Source: Inquilinus sp052113205
Lineage (GTDB): Bacteria; Pseudomonadota; Alphaproteobacteria; DSM-16000; Inquilinaceae
Length of the DNA stretch: 64,000 nt
Direction of reading: 5' to 3'
Assembly: GCF_052113205.1 (NCBI RefSeq)
Contig: NZ_JBFRCU010000012.1
Location: 57,433 to 121,432 of the forward strand
Below are positions 19,201-25,334 of this stretch, piece after piece. The notes beneath the pieces are model-generated. The model was not told the origin of the DNA, did not search any database, and was given only the letters and a program-made list of their open reading frames with translations. How positions within the stretch are numbered: the stretch's first letter is position 1; every line of letters starts with the position of its first letter. Both the position numbers and the translations under genes were made by a program.

Positions 19201-19899
19201 AAGCGCCAGCTGACCAGCGTCTGGAGCAGCGGCCCCGGCGCCCTGTGCCAGCAAGCGACCGAAGGGCGGTATCCCTTCAGCCCCGGCTCCGGCCAGGATG
19301 TCCCCCTCAGCGACTTCGCCCGGTTGTTCGGCCGCAACGGCGCGATCGACGGCTTCTTCACGGCGAACCTGGCCCCCTTCGTCGACATGTCCGAAGGGAC
19401 GTGGAAGGTGCGGCCGGCGGGCAATGTCGATTTCCGGCTCGACCGCGGCACCCTGGCCCAGTTCCAGCGGGCGGCGGCGATCCGCGACAGCATGTTCCAG
19501 GATGCCGGTGCGCAGCCCTCGGTCGGCTTCGTGCTGACGGTTGCGGAGACCGATCCGTCCACCGACACGGTGGTGGTCGACATCGACGGCCAGCGGCTGG
19601 AAAGCCGGCGGGGCCAGTCCGGGGCGATGCATTTCCGCTGGCCGGCGACCGGCGGTGTCGGCGGAGCCTCGGTCACCTTCACCGGCGATCAGGACGCGAC
19701 CCTGTCCCGGGCCGGCGCCTGGGGCCTGTTCCGGCTGCTGGACCAGGCGGATTCGCAGCGCCTCGGCGGCTCCGACCGGCTGCAGCTGCGGCTGGCGGCC
19801 GGCACCCATTGGGCGACCTTCATCCTCCAGGCCGACAGCGTGATGAACCCGCTGTCCGGCAAGCTGCTGGCGCAGTTCCGATGCCCGCAGGATCTGTGA
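16297..19899 (+). CDS. tssM: T6SS membrane complex protein TssM/IcmF
   Basis: Central subunit of the trans-envelope complex. The 1200-residue protein has two N-terminal membrane helices (about 12-60), a cytoplasmic NTPase region with an intact Walker A GPPGSGKT near 148-155, a third membrane helix near 460-485, and a large periplasmic region ending in an IcmF C-terminal beta domain. ATG at 16297 has a GAGGGGA site nine bases upstream, preferred over TTG at 16279. It follows tssL by 14 bases and overlaps tagF. The intact Walker A suggests nucleotide hydrolysis, as studied in Agrobacterium. Confidence 0.96.
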   Translation: MQSIKSALRSKWLYVGLGTGIVCALIFTLGPLISIAGFAPLDNLSSQIIASMLIPVGYTVTYMIQSHFQSLVQSRVSNALTGFGTGQTEETGTAQSPRAGGRDGAAGKELETISGRFREALGTLKGRRFAGASGRRWLYQLPWYVMIGPPGSGKTTAIVNSGLSFPLADKFGRKAVGGVGGTRNCDWWFTDDAVLIDTAGRYMTQDSDAEQDKAAWLGFLRLLKRNRRRQPLNGVLVAIGISELTSTSEEARLDHAARIRQRVLELYKELGLRLPVYVMLTKSDLLAGFVEFFDDLGREGRESVWGFTFAHEPEREGGSIEAYEAEYDALVGRLGERLLERMQQESDIQRRALVFGFPQQVASLKHLTHQFMQEAFAPNSFEEPIMLRGVYFVSGTQVGTPLDRVVEAMARTFDVARPPRPTFGGQKRSYFISRLLREVVFAEAGLVNADPRAERRRRRIQYGLYAGIAAVVAAAGILWTVSYQRNVDLIESVQLTASSYAAEANTLKLDRVDSADLRPIVPLLQKLREIPTGYASGDAAPDRLAGFGLDQSDKLGVQTRAAYRHALNTLLLPRLVLRLETVLAERQDDPAFLYEALKVYLILGQQGPMQRDVVSNWMALDWGVQFPGDADAGLRRALAGHLDAMLEGPLSNIGLNGDLIEKSRAKLQGISLARRVLDAVVASPEAGREPSWRLADHAGPVAEGVLTRRSGQPLSAGIPGIYTSAGFYDAFLPLLPQVADAVAADGWVLDPQAAAAPAGSDAGLKLQREASALYAQEFALRWDQLIGDIAIRPMRTVDDSLRTLNTLAAPTSPIRLLLVAAAQETKLERPPAPADAPPAGDGAAPPGKVPPSKLEALFRSQSAVDTPEGIARRYLNDHFQSLHQLVDVPPNSQADAQAPIDSAIRDLGGLYRSLSEMQGLGGGSLQKGDQAAVAIRQIEAGASSLPEPIRQWILGVSRTSSDLSITGAKRQLTSVWSSGPGALCQQATEGRYPFSPGSGQDVPLSDFARLFGRNGAIDGFFTANLAPFVDMSEGTWKVRPAGNVDFRLDRGTLAQFQRAAAIRDSMFQDAGAQPSVGFVLTVAETDPSTDTVVVDIDGQRLESRRGQSGAMHFRWPATGGVGGASVTFTGDQDATLSRAGAWGLFRLLDQADSQRLGGSDRLQLRLAAGTHWATFILQADSVMNPLSGKLLAQFRCPQDL

Positions 19900-20648
19900 G
19901 CGCCCGGGCGGTGGCAGGGCCGGCCGCAGACCGGCCCTGCGGCTTCTACGGCAAGCTGCCGGCCCGTGCCGATTTCATCGGCGCCGGGCTGCGGCCCGAG
20001 ACCGTCGGCCGCTGGGACGCCTGGCTGCAGCAGTCGCTGGCCGCCGGCGAGGCCGCGATCGGCGCCGACTGGGCCGAGCTGTTCTTCGTCGCGCCGCTGT
20101 GGCGTTTCATCCTGCCCGCCGGCGCCTGCGGCCGGTTCACGCTGATCGGCGTGCTGATGCCCAGCGTCGACGCGGTCGGGCGCTGCTTCCCGCTGATGCT
20201 GGGGCAGGAGATCGAGCGGCCGGTCGATCCGATCGGGCTGATGGCGGGCAGCGGCCCCTGGTTCGCCGCCGCCGAGGCCCTGGCGCTCGACGCCCTGGGC
20301 GAGGGTTTCGACCTCGCCGAACTCGGCCGCGACCTGCCGCCCTGGTCGGTCGTCCACAGCGCGGCAGTCCCTCAGTCCCCGCCCCGGGAGAACGGGTCCG
20401 GCACCTGGGTCGAGCTGCCGATCGCCTCGGCGGCACCGGCTGCGGTCGCGGCACTGGCCGGGCGCGGGGCCATGTGGTGGACCACCGGCGCCCGGCATGT
20501 GCCGCCGGGCGTGGCGGTCAGCGCCGGACTGGTCGCGCCGGATGGCTTTGCGGCCCTGGTCGACGGCCGCTGGGCACGGCACGGCTGGTCGGTCAGGCCG
20601 CCGGCCGGCGGCGAAGCCAAATCCGCCGAATGGGACCGGGACCTGTGA
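19881..20648 (+). CDS. tagF: T6SS-associated regulator TagF
   Basis: Post-translational T6SS regulator, known in other bacteria as a repressor acting through Fha. The 255-residue protein has the TagF/SciT opening GFYGKLPARADFI near residue 21 and RCFPLMLGQEIERP in its centre. ATG at 19881 overlaps tssM by 19 bases. A GTG at 19896, with AGGA four bases before it, is an equally plausible start and would remove five residues. The reading frame is open upstream but is antisense-like shadow there. Confidence 0.9.
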   Translation: MPAGSVSARAVAGPAADRPCGFYGKLPARADFIGAGLRPETVGRWDAWLQQSLAAGEAAIGADWAELFFVAPLWRFILPAGACGRFTLIGVLMPSVDAVGRCFPLMLGQEIERPVDPIGLMAGSGPWFAAAEALALDALGEGFDLAELGRDLPPWSVVHSAAVPQSPPRENGSGTWVELPIASAAPAAVAALAGRGAMWWTTGARHVPPGVAVSAGLVAPDGFAALVDGRWARHGWSVRPPAGGEAKSAEWDRDL

Positions 20649-20710
20649 GGATCGGCAAAACCCATCCCGCATCCGAGTTCTTCAACCGTTTTGTTCAAGA
20701 GAGGTGAATC

Positions 20711-22420
20711 ATGGCGACGTTTGTGCACAACAAGGCCCGGGCCAAGAAGTCTCGGGACTGGATCGAAGAGACGAGCAGGAACAACGCCGAGTGCTGCATC
20801 GCTCTGGCCTTTATCGGGAAGGCCGATCAGCCGGTAGCGCTCGTCATGCCGGCGGGCCTTAACGGACTGTCGAACAAGCTGAAGAACATGAACTATGAGG
20901 GGAAGCCCGATAAGATCGACGTCAAGAAGGACAAGGATTTCAAGCTTGTGGCGCTCGGATTGGTCAGGCTGGACCAGGAGGGCGTTCTCAATGTGAGGCT
21001 CAAGAAGGGCAGCGCGAAGTCCCTGGGCAAGGGTCTCAAGGAGTATTTCAAGGACGGCTTCGGCATACCGGTTCCCTACAACTCGATCGCTCCGGAGGTC
21101 GCTCTTCCGGAGGATCAGGAGAACCTGTTCGCTCAGACCGAGGCGGAAAACCAGCAGAAGTTCTCGTCCGAGGAGGCCGATGTCGATCCGCATGCGACCG
21201 TGGCCGAACAGCCCGGCCCGGCGGGCGGCCAGGACGCGGATTCGGACTCGGAAGGCTCACCGATCCTGACGCCCGAGGCCGGCGTGGCCAGGGATGACAA
21301 CCTCCCCGAGGAAGATGGGACGGAGGGCGTGGAGGAGTCGGACAGCGAGGACGAGGAGGATGACGGCGACAAGCCCCTCTCGGACGAGTTGAAGACGGGC
21401 ATCGCCACCGCGTCTGCGACCATTGCCGGCCACGCGCTGAGCTTGAGCCGGCAGATCGGCGTCGAGCGGAAGGCCGAGCTGGGCCCGCTGACCGACAAGA
21501 TCACGGCCTGGCTCGAGGACATGCTGGCCGGCCTGTCGCCGGAAGAGCGGGAGATGCGGCTGCACAACCTCACCAGCCGGCTGCTGCTGATGCTGGCCTA
21601 TCCCGAGAACCTGCGGAACCTGCAGTATGTGAAGACGACCCCGCCGGCCGACGACGGCGAGCAGGACAAGCCGGCCCGCGAGAAGGTCCTGGTGAACGGG
21701 ATCGATCTCGACAGCGTTTCCACCGACGACGTCAACCCGGAGGAGGTAACGGAAAGCCTGTTCAAGCTGGCCAAGGCGCGGGCCCAGGAGCGCCTTCTGC
21801 CCTACCCGCTGAACCAGGCGAGCCCCGACCGAATCGCAGGCATGGTGGCATCGGGATGGCCCAAGCAGGACGGCGACGCGGAGGGCAAGCGCAAGGCCGT
21901 GCAGCGCCTGGTCGCCGTCGTGCAGCAGATGTTCGCGAAGGACGACCAACTCATCGGCCTGCTCGGCTTCAAGAAAGCGGATACGGCCGACGGGGACAAC
22001 CTCGTCGCCAGCCTGGTCGAAAGCATCAAGGAGATGTGGGAGGCGCACCGCAACGCAGCGATCCAGCAGAAGGACGAGGTGAAGCGCAGGGTCAACCAGA
22101 TCGTCAAGGTGGAAGACCTCGGCGGCACCTGGCGGCATGTCGACGATATCTTCACGCGGATCGACGGCAAGATCTCCGACCAGCTCGCCGCTATCGTCGA
22201 GCAGGAAGGCGACGACAGGTCGAAGGCGATCCAGATCGTCGAGGGTACGGTCCAGGCGAATCTCAGCTATCTGGAGGGCAACACCATTATTGGCCTGCTC
22301 GACAATCCCCCCTTCGACGTCGGCCAGGGGGCCGTCGGCGAGACGCTGCGGGAGGGGCTCGACAGTGTCAGCAAGGGTCTCAAGCGCATCGAAACCACGG
22401 CTGTCGCGGCCGCGGCGTAG
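20711..22420 (+). CDS. Unassigned 569-residue protein at the end of the T6SS operon
   Basis: I do not recognise this family. ATG at 20711 has GAGAGG six bases upstream. Residues 1-135 are lysine-rich and probably globular (HNKARAKKSRDWIEETSR, then ALAFIGKADQPVALVMPAG). Residues 140-215 form an acidic, disordered linker with runs such as ESDSEDEEDDGD, and 215-569 look largely alpha-helical. No signal peptide, membrane helix or known toxin motif is visible. The first third is less GC-biased than its neighbours. It follows tagF by 62 bases on the same strand, so it could be a T6SS accessory, adaptor or cargo protein; this is inference from position. Confidence 0.8.
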   Translation: MATFVHNKARAKKSRDWIEETSRNNAECCIALAFIGKADQPVALVMPAGLNGLSNKLKNMNYEGKPDKIDVKKDKDFKLVALGLVRLDQEGVLNVRLKKGSAKSLGKGLKEYFKDGFGIPVPYNSIAPEVALPEDQENLFAQTEAENQQKFSSEEADVDPHATVAEQPGPAGGQDADSDSEGSPILTPEAGVARDDNLPEEDGTEGVEESDSEDEEDDGDKPLSDELKTGIATASATIAGHALSLSRQIGVERKAELGPLTDKITAWLEDMLAGLSPEEREMRLHNLTSRLLLMLAYPENLRNLQYVKTTPPADDGEQDKPAREKVLVNGIDLDSVSTDDVNPEEVTESLFKLAKARAQERLLPYPLNQASPDRIAGMVASGWPKQDGDAEGKRKAVQRLVAVVQQMFAKDDQLIGLLGFKKADTADGDNLVASLVESIKEMWEAHRNAAIQQKDEVKRRVNQIVKVEDLGGTWRHVDDIFTRIDGKISDQLAAIVEQEGDDRSKAIQIVEGTVQANLSYLEGNTIIGLLDNPPFDVGQGAVGETLREGLDSVSKGLKRIETTAVAAAA

Positions 22421-22427
22421 ATGCTCG

Positions 22428-22461
22428 CCGGGCCGGCCTCCGCACGCGGAGGACGGCCCGG
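22428..22461 (+). terminator. Hairpin after the unassigned T6SS gene
   Basis: An 8-bp outer and 6-bp inner stem (CCGGGCCG and CTCCGC with their complements) separated by a 2x2 mismatch lies eight bases after the stop at 22420. There is no T-run. It is a likely transcription end for the rightward T6SS operon. Confidence 0.45.
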
Positions 22462-22516
22462 GATCGATCGGGCGAAGTAGCGGAAGGTGCCTGATACCGA
22501 CTGCCCAGGAAAAGAT

Positions 22517-22601
22517 CGTCATTGCGAGCGCAGCGAAGCAATCCAGGGCCGCTTGGCGGAGCCCTGGATTGCTTCGTCGGCTTCACCTCCTCGCAATGAC
22601 G
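22517..22601. repeat. Intergenic palindrome, CGTCATTGCGAG family
   Basis: Begins CGTCATTGCGAGCGCAGCG and ends CTCGCAATGACG, with an inner inverted pair GAAGCAATCCAGGGC / GCCCTGGATTGCTTC. A second member of the same family lies at 59912-60001. Such dispersed palindromes are common between alphaproteobacterial genes. This copy separates the T6SS operon from the convergent phosphatase gene. Confidence 0.8.
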
Positions 22602-22637
22602 ATTCTTCTGGGGAGAAGTCTGATGTGAACTCGCTGG

Positions 22638-23357
22638 TCAGGCGTCCGCGAGATGCGCCAGCACGACCAGGGTGACGTTGTCGGGGGCACCGCGCGCCAG
22701 CGCCAGCTCCAGCAGCGCCGCGGATGCCTGCTCGCAGGGCAGGGTGGCCAGCCGGTCGGCGATTTCGGCATCGGCGACAACATTGCTCAGGCCGTCGCTG
22801 CACAGCAGGTAGATATCGNCGGGCCGGCTGTCGCCCTGCACCATGTCGAGCTCGAGCGGTCCCGCGGCGCCGACCGCGCGGGTGATCACATTGGCGCCGG
22901 GATGGCGGCGCCCCTCCTCAGCGGTCAGGCTGCCGCTGTCGATCAGGCGCTGGACATAGGAATGATCGCGGGTGAGCTGCCGCAGCACCCCGTCGCGCAG
23001 CCGGTACAGCCGGCTGTCCCCCGCCCACAGGCAAGTGAAGCGGCCGTCCTGGACGGCCAGGACGACCACCGTCGCGCCGATCACCGCGCCGTCGCCGAGG
23101 CCGGCGGCCTCGGCCAGCAGCGCCTGGTGGGCCGCGGCGATTCGCGTGCGGATCTCCTCGACGGAGGTGCTGGGATCGCCCTGTGCCAGGGCGTCCATGA
23201 CCGTGCGGCTGGCGTGGTCGCCGCGCAGATGGCCGCCCATGCCGTCGGCGACGGCCCAGAGACCCTGCTCGGGCCGCAGGAGGAACGCATCCTCATTGTG
23301 CCGGCGGACGGCTCCGGCATCGGTCTTCGCCGCCCAGTCGTATCGATGCTCGATCAT
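22638..23357 (-). CDS. pppA: PP2C-family serine/threonine phosphatase (PppA-like)
   Basis: Metal-dependent protein phosphatase, likely the off-switch for phosphorylated Fha in T6SS control. The 239-residue protein has the PP2C metal ligands in HNEDAF (D23) and ADGMGGH (D38-G39), the CLWAGDSRLYRLRDG strand pair, and CSDGLSNV and APDNVT near the C-terminus. ATG at 23357 gives the usual short start; the frame is open up to 23438. It converges on the rightward T6SS operon. Base 22819 is ambiguous and leaves one residue undefined. Confidence 0.88.
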   Translation of the reverse strand: MIEHRYDWAAKTDAGAVRRHNEDAFLLRPEQGLWAVADGMGGHLRGDHASRTVMDALAQGDPSTSVEEIRTRIAAAHQALLAEAAGLGDGAVIGATVVVLAVQDGRFTCLWAGDSRLYRLRDGVLRQLTRDHSYVQRLIDSGSLTAEEGRRHPGANVITRAVGAAGPLELDMVQGDSRPXDIYLLCSDGLSNVVADAEIADRLATLPCEQASAALLELALARGAPDNVTLVVLAHLADA

Positions 23358-23610
23358 GCGGCTACCGGGCCGGAGGGGCCTTGCTGTCTCTCCGCAACCG
23401 TTCCTCCCGTTCCGCCTGTGTGCGCGCCATGGGTTCATCCTAGGCGGCCCCGGGGCGGAATCTCTTCATACGAAAGTGGTATGGTGCTATGTCTCCGGGC
23501 GGGGTGGCGCTTCCGGCAGATGAGGCAGTATTTCCAATGCTTTTGCCGCTCACCGCCATGTTCAATCGTGTGGAGACAGATCTGGGCGAACTCGCGGGCG
23601 AGGTTACGCG

Positions 23611-24327
23611 GTGAAACGTATTCTCGTGGTCGATGACGATCCGGCGATGCGCGACGTGATCTGTGAATATCTCGAACGCCATGATTTCGAGGTCCGGCCG
23701 GCCGCCTCGGGTGCGGCAATGACGCGGATCCTGGCGACGGAGGAGATCGACCTGGTCATCCTCGACCTGAAGCTGGGGCAGGAGGACGGGATGGATCTGA
23801 TGCGCGGCCTGCGCACCAGCTCGGACGCGCCCGTGATCCTGATCACCGGCCACCGGCTGGAGGAGATGGATCGGGTCATCGGGCTCGAGCTCGGCGCCGA
23901 CGACTACCTGACCAAGCCCCTGGCCCTGCGCGAGCTGGTGGCGCGGGTCCGCACCGTCCTCCGGCGCCTCGAATCGGCAGGGGAACGGGCGCGCCGGCGC
24001 GAGAGCCGGGCCCGCTACCGCTTCGAGGGGTGGGAGCTCGACATCGCCCGGCGGCGCCTGACCTCCCCGGCGGGCGCCGAGGTCAGCCTCACCTCCGGCG
24101 AGTTCAACCTGCTGACCGCCTTCGTCCGGTCGCCGCAGCGGGTGATGACCCGGGAGCAACTGCTGGTCACCAGCCGGGTGCACGACGCCGAGGTGTTCGA
24201 CCGCAGCGTCGACGTGCTGGTCCTGCGCCTGCGCCGCAAGCTCGAGGCCAATCCCAGCGACCCGGCCCTGATCCGGACCGAGCGCGGCATCGGTTACGTC
24301 TTCGCCCCCGTCGTGGAGTCGCTGTGA
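23611..24327 (+). CDS. OmpR-family response regulator
   Basis: DNA-binding output of the adjacent sensor kinase. The 238-residue protein has a receiver domain with acidic pocket D8-D9-D10, phospho-acceptor D52 (LVILDLKLG) and switch lysine in YLTKP near 102. A winged-helix trans_reg_C domain covers about 140-235 (LTSGEFNLLTAFV, VLVLRLRRKLE, RGIGYVF). GTG at 23611 has an AGG eight bases upstream. Its stop overlaps the next ATG by one base, the first of two coupled junctions in this trio. Confidence 0.94.
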   Translation: MKRILVVDDDPAMRDVICEYLERHDFEVRPAASGAAMTRILATEEIDLVILDLKLGQEDGMDLMRGLRTSSDAPVILITGHRLEEMDRVIGLELGADDYLTKPLALRELVARVRTVLRRLESAGERARRRESRARYRFEGWELDIARRRLTSPAGAEVSLTSGEFNLLTAFVRSPQRVMTREQLLVTSRVHDAEVFDRSVDVLVLRLRRKLEANPSDPALIRTERGIGYVFAPVVESL

Positions 24328-25334
24328 TGAGAGCCTCGCGGGGATTGGTGTGGGGCGTTGCGGCCGGCTTGGCGGTGCTGGTGTTCGGCGTGGCGCTGGG
24401 GCAGGGCGTCGACCCAGTCCGGGACGAGCCGATCTCGCCGATCGAGCCGGACCGGACCCTGGACCCCGCCAAGGTGACGCTCGGCAAAGCGCTGTTCTCG
24501 GATGTCCGGCTGTCCGGCGGCGATGTCCGCTCCTGCACCTCCTGTCACGAATTCAATCGCGGCGGGGCCGATGGCCTCTCCCATTCGCAAGGCGCCAATG
24601 GCGAGCTGGAGCCCTTCAACACGCCGACGATCTTCAATGTCGCCGGCGATTTCCGCCTTAACTGGCGCGGCAACCACCGGATTCTGGAGGTCCATAACGA
24701 GGTGGTGCTGCTGGAGCCTCGGCTGATGAATGCGCGCTGGCCCGACGTGCTAGCGAAACTGAACAAGGATTCCGGCATCCGCAGCGCCTTCGAATCGGCT
24801 TATGGCACCGGGCCGAGCCGCGAAGCCGTGCTCGATGCGCTCGCCACCTTCCAGCGGTCGCTGTCGACGCCCAATGCCCGCTTCGACCGCTACCTGCGCG
24901 GCGACGCCACGGCCATCACCGCCGACGAGAAGCGCGGCTACGAGCTGTTCAAGGCCTATGGCTGCATCGCCTGCCACCAGGGCCGGAATGTCGGCGGCAA
25001 CCTGTTCCAGAAATTCGGCATCTTCTCCGATCCCTTCGCGGGTCGGCAGGATGACGATGTCGCGGACCAGGGCCGCTTCGCCATCACCGGTCGCGAATCG
25101 GATCGGCGGGTGTTCCGCGTCCCCAGCCTGCGCAACGTCGCGCTGACCGCGCCCTATTTCCACGACGGCAGCGCCGACACGCTCGACGCGGCCGTCACGA
25201 TCATGGCCCAGGCCCAGCTCGGCCGCACCATGCCGCAGGAAGACCGCGACCTGATCATCGCCTTCCTGGGCACGCTGACCGGCGAATACGAAGGCAGGCC
25301 GCTGTCGCAGATCACCGCCGCCGAAGCCCGATGA
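24327..25334 (+). CDS. Di-heme cytochrome c peroxidase / MauG-like protein
   Basis: Exported di-heme c-type protein. The 335-residue precursor has an N-terminal hydrophobic signal (about 1-26) and two CXXCH heme sites, C70-TS-C73-H74 and C213-IA-C216-H217. The CCP/MauG fold is supported by TLGKALFSDVRLS, FNTPTIFNVAG and RVPSLRNVALTAPYFHDGS. Known members reduce peroxide or oxidise protein side chains in the periplasm. It is placed between a response regulator and a histidine kinase with one- and four-base overlaps, so a redox-sensing or signalling role is suggested by context; peroxidase activity itself is inferred from family. Confidence 0.92.
   Translation: MRASRGLVWGVAAGLAVLVFGVALGQGVDPVRDEPISPIEPDRTLDPAKVTLGKALFSDVRLSGGDVRSCTSCHEFNRGGADGLSHSQGANGELEPFNTPTIFNVAGDFRLNWRGNHRILEVHNEVVLLEPRLMNARWPDVLAKLNKDSGIRSAFESAYGTGPSREAVLDALATFQRSLSTPNARFDRYLRGDATAITADEKRGYELFKAYGCIACHQGRNVGGNLFQKFGIFSDPFAGRQDDDVADQGRFAITGRESDRRVFRVPSLRNVALTAPYFHDGSADTLDAAVTIMAQAQLGRTMPQEDRDLIIAFLGTLTGEYEGRPLSQITAAEAR

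Noticed and set aside
17902..19809. 635-codon reverse frame opposite tssM
   Set aside because: Antisense shadow; the forward frame is a complete TssM with Walker A and membrane helices.
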